A DNA stretch of 64,000 nt. It comes from JAIQFL01 sp035501495 (GTDB lineage Bacteria > Acidobacteriota > Terriglobia > Bryobacterales > Bryobacteraceae). A model generated the notes under the pieces. That model made no database searches and was not told the DNA's origin. It saw nothing but the letters and a program-made list of their open reading frames with translations. Location: positions 16,455 through 80,454 of the forward strand of contig DATJWB010000160.1 of NCBI GenBank assembly GCA_035501495.1. Direction: 5' to 3'. Made by a program: the position numbers and the translations under genes. This document shows positions 61,011 to 64,000 of the stretch, piece by piece (position 1 is the first letter of the stretch; every line of letters begins with the position of its first letter).

Positions 61011-61817
61011 TTACCTTCGCAAGGTAAGCCCCAGCACGCCATAGGGAGGCCGGGGATCCGTGTAGATGGACAAATCTCCGCGCTCCGCCACGCTATCCCA
61101 CGTCCGGTTGTTCGCCTCGAGGTGGACCTCCGTCACCGCGTCGATCTGCTCCAGCACAGCCTGACCGATCTGGTAAATCACCTGTTGAATGCTGCCGGAC
61201 TCGAATGCGCCGAACACCTGCTGAACGATCTGCCGTACGCGGCCGGCGACTGGCTCCGGGCAGGCCCAGTCGAGATCGAGCCACATGTGCAGCGGCCGGT
61301 TGGAAACGTCGGGCAGGGTGGTGTATTCATCGCGCACGAATCCCGCAAACGCGCTGCCGCTCATGCGGAGCAGTTTAAAACCGTAAAGCCCCGACCTCAT
61401 ATCGACGACGCTGTCGCGGGTGATTTCGATTCGAGCCAACGCGCGCGCCGGCCCGCCGGGTACCAGCGCCGGGCTCCCCTCGGCGAGGCGGATATACGGA
61501 ATCTCCACCGCCGAGACCTGAATTCCAGCTGTCTGCGGGTAAATGCGCAAGAACTTCTCTGCCAGAAAGCGGCAATACGATTCCAGATCGTCACCCGGGA
61601 AATTCAGCGTTTCCCGTTGGATGAAATTCTTCATCGAATCCGTGGCGATGAGCCCCGTATTATCGCCCGTGGCATAGGTGGGCCAGAAGGCGTCTCCATA
61701 GAGCAGCATGGTGACGTTGGCGCCGAACGGCAGATCCAACTCCCGAGTGCGGCGATAGGCGATGACCTCGGCTTTGCCGTAGTAGTTGCGGTGGGTGCCG
61801 CTGGCGAAGTGGTGCAA
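61011..61817 (-). CDS. Uricase (urate oxidase, factor independent)
   Basis: Encodes 268 residues from TTG 61817, with GGAG seven bases upstream; the OHCU decarboxylase stop is just before it. It is the single-chain length of bacterial uricases and homologous to the C-terminal part of Bacillus PucL. Tunnelling-fold motifs: NYYGKAEVIAYR (catalytic Lys), ATGDNTGLIATDSMKNFI (catalytic Thr region) and HLEANNRTWDSV near the end. It oxidises urate with O2 to 5-hydroxyisourate and H2O2, without cofactor. No catalase gene is nearby. Confidence 0.92.
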   Translation of the reverse strand: MHHFASGTHRNYYGKAEVIAYRRTRELDLPFGANVTMLLYGDAFWPTYATGDNTGLIATDSMKNFIQRETLNFPGDDLESYCRFLAEKFLRIYPQTAGIQVSAVEIPYIRLAEGSPALVPGGPARALARIEITRDSVVDMRSGLYGFKLLRMSGSAFAGFVRDEYTTLPDVSNRPLHMWLDLDWACPEPVAGRVRQIVQQVFGAFESGSIQQVIYQIGQAVLEQIDAVTEVHLEANNRTWDSVAERGDLSIYTDPRPPYGVLGLTLRR

Positions 61818-61820
61818 ATG

Positions 61821-62327
61821 TCAGCTCCTGGCGGGCAGTTGGATCACCTGCCCGATGCGAAAGTAGGCGATGCGATAGACCTGGTGAAGCGCTTCGTGAA
61901 ATTCTTCCTCGCGCGTACTGTCCGAGCGAATCTGCAACGCGATGAAGATATCCTGCGGCGTGCTGCCCCTAACGGCGTAAATGAACGGGAAGCCGAAGCG
62001 ATCCCGATAGAGGGAGTTGAGCTCCCGCAGAATCTCGAGTTCCTCGGTGGATAGCTGGCCGAGGCGGGCGCCGGCCTGCTCGCTTTGGGAAGCGGCGGTG
62101 AGTTGGGCGCGCGTGCCCAGGTCGGGATGGGCGCAGAGCAGCGCCAACTTCTCGTTGGGCGTGGCCCGCTCCACTTCGTCGCGCATGGCGGCGTGCACAG
62201 CATCGGCAGAGGCGAACGGGCGGCGCTCCCAAGCGCGCTCGGCGACCCAGGGAGATTGTTCGAAGACCCATCCGAGCGCTTCCACGAATTCACCGCGGGC
62301 GAGCGAGTTGATCTCTTCAATTGTCAT
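61821..62327 (-). CDS. uraD: OHCU decarboxylase
   Basis: Encodes 168 residues, all alpha. Conserved features: PWVAERAWERRPFASADAVH, LLCAHPDLGTRAQ with the catalytic His, QSEQAGA, and RFGFPFIYAVRG. It decarboxylates 2-oxo-4-hydroxy-4-carboxy-5-ureidoimidazoline to S-allantoin. Its start overlaps the xanthine dehydrogenase gene by 11 bases. Confidence 0.94.
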   Translation of the reverse strand: MTIEEINSLARGEFVEALGWVFEQSPWVAERAWERRPFASADAVHAAMRDEVERATPNEKLALLCAHPDLGTRAQLTAASQSEQAGARLGQLSTEELEILRELNSLYRDRFGFPFIYAVRGSTPQDIFIALQIRSDSTREEEFHEALHQVYRIAYFRIGQVIQLPARS

Positions 62328-64000
62328 CGCGGTGACCTGCTGCCTGCAACGCCGCGGCGGGACCTTCGAAGGCGGGCGTGCCGGCAGAACGCGCCTGCTT
62401 CACCGCCCAGAAGATGCGTTCGGGGGTCGCGGGGCTGTCCAGCAACACCGCGCCGCCGGGGCCGAAGGCGGCGACCGCATCGCGAATGGCTTCCCGCACG
62501 GAGATGGCCAGCATTAATGGGGGCTCGCCCACGGCCTTGCTGCCGAAAATCACGTCCGGTTCAGTTGCCCTCTCGAGTAGTGCCACCTCGAACACCTCGG
62601 GCAGTTCCGACCACGAAGGCAGTTTGTAGGTGGAGGCCCCGTTGGTGGCGAGGCGCCCGTGGCGGTCCCACTGCAATTCCTCCATCGTGAGCCATCCGAG
62701 CCCTTGGATGAAGCCTCCTTCGATCTGGCCGCGATCAATGAGCGGTGCCACGGAATCGCCCGCGTCTTCCAGGATGTCAACGCGCAACACGCGCGAATCG
62801 CCAGTGAACGCGTCCACTTCCACCTCACTGACTGCCGCGCCGTAGGCGAAGTAGCGAAATGGATGCCCGCGCCCGGTCTTCTGGTCGAAGTGGATTCCGG
62901 GGGTTCGAAAGTAGCCTTCGGCAAACAACGATACCCGCTGCCGGTAGGCGGCTTCCGCCACCTGGGAGAACGGGAGCCGCTGAACCTGGTCACCTTCAAT
63001 GAAAACCCATCCGCCCGCGAATCGGACGGCCTCCGGAGAGCAGCCCAGCATCGCGCCCGCGACCGGCGCAATGCGCTGACGAAGCTGCGCGCAGGCATCC
63101 GCAACTGCCGCGCCGTTTATGTCTGTGGATGCCGAGGCGGCCGTGGCCGAGGTGTTAGGGACCTTGTCGGTGCGGGTGGGCATCACCCGGACTGCTTCGA
63201 GCGGCAGGCCGAGCAACTCTGCTGCGATCCGCCGGATCTTGGTGTGAAGGCCCTGCCCCATCTCGGTGCCGCCGTGGTTCACCTGCACGCTTCCATCGCG
63301 ATAGACGAGGACCAGCGCGCCGCCCTGGTTGAAAAACGTCGCGGTGAACGAGATGCCGAACTTCACGGGCGTAATGGCAAGGCCGCGCTTGCGGTGGGGG
63401 TCGGCCGCATTGGAGCGGCGAATCCCGTCGCGACGCTCGGCAAACCGGCTGGTCTCCAGCAGCCGCCGCCAGATCGTGTGGATCCGCGCCGCGTCCTTCA
63501 CCGGCTGCCCAAAATGCGTAGTCTGGCCCTCGCGATAGAGGTTGCGTTCGCGCACCACCTCGGGAGGAAGACCCAGCATGCGCGCGGCGCGGTCCAGAAT
63601 GTCTTCGATTACCAGCATGCCTTGCGGACCGCCGAAGCCGCGAAAAGCGGTCTGCGAGGTCTTGTGCGTGCGGCACACGTATCCCGTCACCTCGACGGAC
63701 GGCAGGTAGTAGGCGTTGTCCAGGTGGAACATCGATCGCCACAAGACCGGATCGGAAAGGTCGAGGCACCATCCGCCGTCGGAATAGAGGGACACCTGAA
63801 GGTGCTCGATTCGGCCATCCTCCTGAAATGCGGCGTCGAAGCGCGCCAGGAACGGATGGCGCTTGCCCGTCAACGCCATATCGAGCACGCGGGGCAGGCG
63901 GACGCGCACCGGCCGGCGGGTCTTCCAGGCGCCCAGCGCGGCAATCGCGGCGTAGGGATTGGCCTGCACCTCCTTGCCGCCGAACGCTCCGCCCATGCGC
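62317..64000 (-). CDS. Xanthine dehydrogenase molybdenum-binding subunit, 5' end outside window
   Basis: The frame runs from the window edge to 62317; 561 residues are visible of about 770. It opens with RMGGAFGGKE, the molybdopterin-contact motif, so roughly the N-terminal 200 residues are missing. Further motifs: TAFRGFGGPQGM (substrate Arg region), NHGGTEMGQGLHTKI and GSKAVGEPPLMLA, which holds the catalytic Glu in VGEPP. It oxidises hypoxanthine and xanthine to urate, feeding uricase. It is the upstream visible gene of the purine operon; small FAD/Fe-S subunits should lie beyond the window. Confidence 0.92.
   Translation of the reverse strand, partial: RMGGAFGGKEVQANPYAAIAALGAWKTRRPVRVRLPRVLDMALTGKRHPFLARFDAAFQEDGRIEHLQVSLYSDGGWCLDLSDPVLWRSMFHLDNAYYLPSVEVTGYVCRTHKTSQTAFRGFGGPQGMLVIEDILDRAARMLGLPPEVVRERNLYREGQTTHFGQPVKDAARIHTIWRRLLETSRFAERRDGIRRSNAADPHRKRGLAITPVKFGISFTATFFNQGGALVLVYRDGSVQVNHGGTEMGQGLHTKIRRIAAELLGLPLEAVRVMPTRTDKVPNTSATAASASTDINGAAVADACAQLRQRIAPVAGAMLGCSPEAVRFAGGWVFIEGDQVQRLPFSQVAEAAYRQRVSLFAEGYFRTPGIHFDQKTGRGHPFRYFAYGAAVSEVEVDAFTGDSRVLRVDILEDAGDSVAPLIDRGQIEGGFIQGLGWLTMEELQWDRHGRLATNGASTYKLPSWSELPEVFEVALLERATEPDVIFGSKAVGEPPLMLAISVREAIRDAVAAFGPGGAVLLDSPATPERIFWAVKQARSAGTPAFEGPAAALQAAGHRDDN

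Overview
The window looks like a chromosomal segment of a soil acidobacterium of the Solibacter/Bryobacterales type. The best single clue is the C-terminal domain of the 1227-residue secreted protein at 9442-13125, which reads like the 'Solibacter uncharacterized C-terminal domain' (TIGR03437). A DUF1800/DUF1501 pair, membrane regulators with a winged helix and WD40-like repeats, an alternative complex III cluster and uniformly high GC all fit. No rRNA, tRNA, CRISPR array, prophage or insertion sequence was seen.

Layout. 1-16400 is a mosaic of single genes: an LRR protein cut by the window edge, the exported DUF1501/DUF1800 pair, a small flagellar-rod-like protein, an RraA-like protein, an orphan ABC ATPase, small secreted proteins, a Tat-exported amidase, a giant beta-propeller protein, a hybrid histidine kinase, a ROK sugar kinase and a decayed nucleotidyltransferase with its intact small companion. 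16414-26293 (minus strand) is a respiratory complex I operon in the order nuoC-D-I-J-K-L-M-N-H. It lacks nuoA, B, E, F and G here, carries a histidine-rich insertion in NuoL, and is interrupted twice by G-rich repeats with inverted arms. 26613-32405 holds a CadC/TolB-like regulator, a radical SAM protein, a PIG-L deacetylase and a PRC-barrel protein. 32564-44764 (plus strand) is a 12-gene respiratory cluster: alternative complex III (actA-F), a small membrane protein, a Sco copper chaperone and a caa3-type, A2-class oxygen reductase (subunits II, I, III, IV). Together with complex I it would form a quinone-linked chain from NADH to oxygen.

44941-54203 (minus strand) carries an outer-membrane beta-barrel protein and an RND efflux operon (STAS-like protein, membrane fusion protein, HAE1 pump, outer-membrane factor) behind a GAF-GAF-sigma54 activator gene. 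A well-spaced -24/-12 promoter and a 24-bp palindrome lie between the activator gene and the operon, so a local sigma54 regulatory circuit is likely. After an exported amidohydrolase, 56081-64000 (minus strand) is a purine-degradation operon: xanthine dehydrogenase large subunit (cut by the window edge), OHCU decarboxylase, uricase, HIU hydrolase, allantoate amidohydrolase, allantoinase, ureidoglycine aminohydrolase and a plant-type ureidoglycolate amidohydrolase. It can take urate to glyoxylate, ammonia and CO2.

Two genes, actB and the outer-membrane factor, each carry a single +1/-1 frameshift at a C-rich spot. Both may be sequencing errors, so they are annotated as one gene each with the break marked. 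Start codons were moved from the longest frame to the best ribosome-binding site, overlap or signal peptide where the sequence allowed.
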